Shown piece by piece: positions 43,737 to 43,801 of a DNA stretch of 43,801 bases. How positions within the stretch are numbered: position 1 is the stretch's first letter; every line of letters starts with the position of its first letter. Both the position numbers and the translations under genes were made by a program. The notes under the pieces were generated by a model, which had not been told where the DNA came from, did not search any database, and was given only the letters and a program-made list of their open reading frames with translations. The DNA comes from Hydnum rufescens UP504. Lineage: Eukaryota; Basidiomycota; Agaricomycetes; Cantharellales; Hydnaceae. Where the stretch lies: positions 29,373 through 73,173 of the forward strand of contig MU129150.1 of the NCBI GenBank assembly GCA_014904985.1. The letters are read 5' to 3'.

Positions 43737-43801
43737 TATTTGTTGCAGGAGGTGCTGGAATACCCTGTGGCTGTTGACATAGCTGATATTGTGCATCCCC
43801 T

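Overview
The window looks like a repeat-rich stretch of a filamentous basidiomycete genome, probably an Agaricomycete. The evidence is short GT..AG introns of roughly 55-75 bp inside decayed genes, a fungal-type hAT transposase with a BED zinc finger, a pogo/Fot1-type DDE transposase, relics resembling a DUF6534-type seven-helix membrane protein and an LSH/DDM1-type SNF2 ATPase, and extreme CpG scarcity over most of the sequence. I see no intact conventional gene and no convincing rRNA or tRNA. Nearly every coding trace carries stops or frameshifts, and several look like CGA to TGA changes. There is one 25-base N gap (20682-20706).

Layout. 1-292 is a tandem array of about 21-bp units. 293-886 is an LTR fragment. 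1139-2640 (minus) is a relic with an HxD..H pattern like a 2-oxoglutarate/Fe(II) (TET/JBP-like) dioxygenase. 2995-3480 is a tandem repeat of about 130 bp. 5490-6240 is a dispersed repeat whose inverted relative lies at 35430-36230. 8371-10136 (minus) is a broken, unrecognised gene. 11590-15090 is a giant palindrome whose two arms carry the same broken reading frame; one arm has been split by an 811-bp PIF/Harbinger-type MITE with a TAA duplication. 15287-17526 is an LTR with a 1.6-kb element nested in it. 17977-20677 is one copy of a 2.7-kb direct duplication (second copy 28461-31157), and it runs into the N gap.

20707 to about 27520 is different: CpG is frequent. It holds a hAT transposon (20926-24487) with most transposase motifs readable. 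Directly beside it is a broken C-terminal part of an LSH/DDM1-like chromatin-remodelling ATPase (24500-25268, plus), then a broken DUF6534-like membrane protein gene (25594-27130, plus). From about 27600 the CpG-poor repeat landscape resumes: the second duplication copy, a family of foldback hAT-type MITEs (20203, 30680, 33559, 39987), a 290-bp tandem repeat family, three copies of a coiled-coil C-terminus, two copies of a membrane/proline-rich gene, a decayed pogo transposase (40672-42746, minus) and a 320-bp foldback element at the right edge.

The parts do not form an operon or pathway. What links them is history: nested insertions can be ordered from empty sites and target duplications inside the window, and a CpG-rich island of former host genes sits between heavily mutated transposon blocks. 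The LSH/DDM1-like relic and the possible TET/JBP-like relic both belong to families that act on cytosine methylation, which is notable in a CpG-depleted region, but both are broken here.
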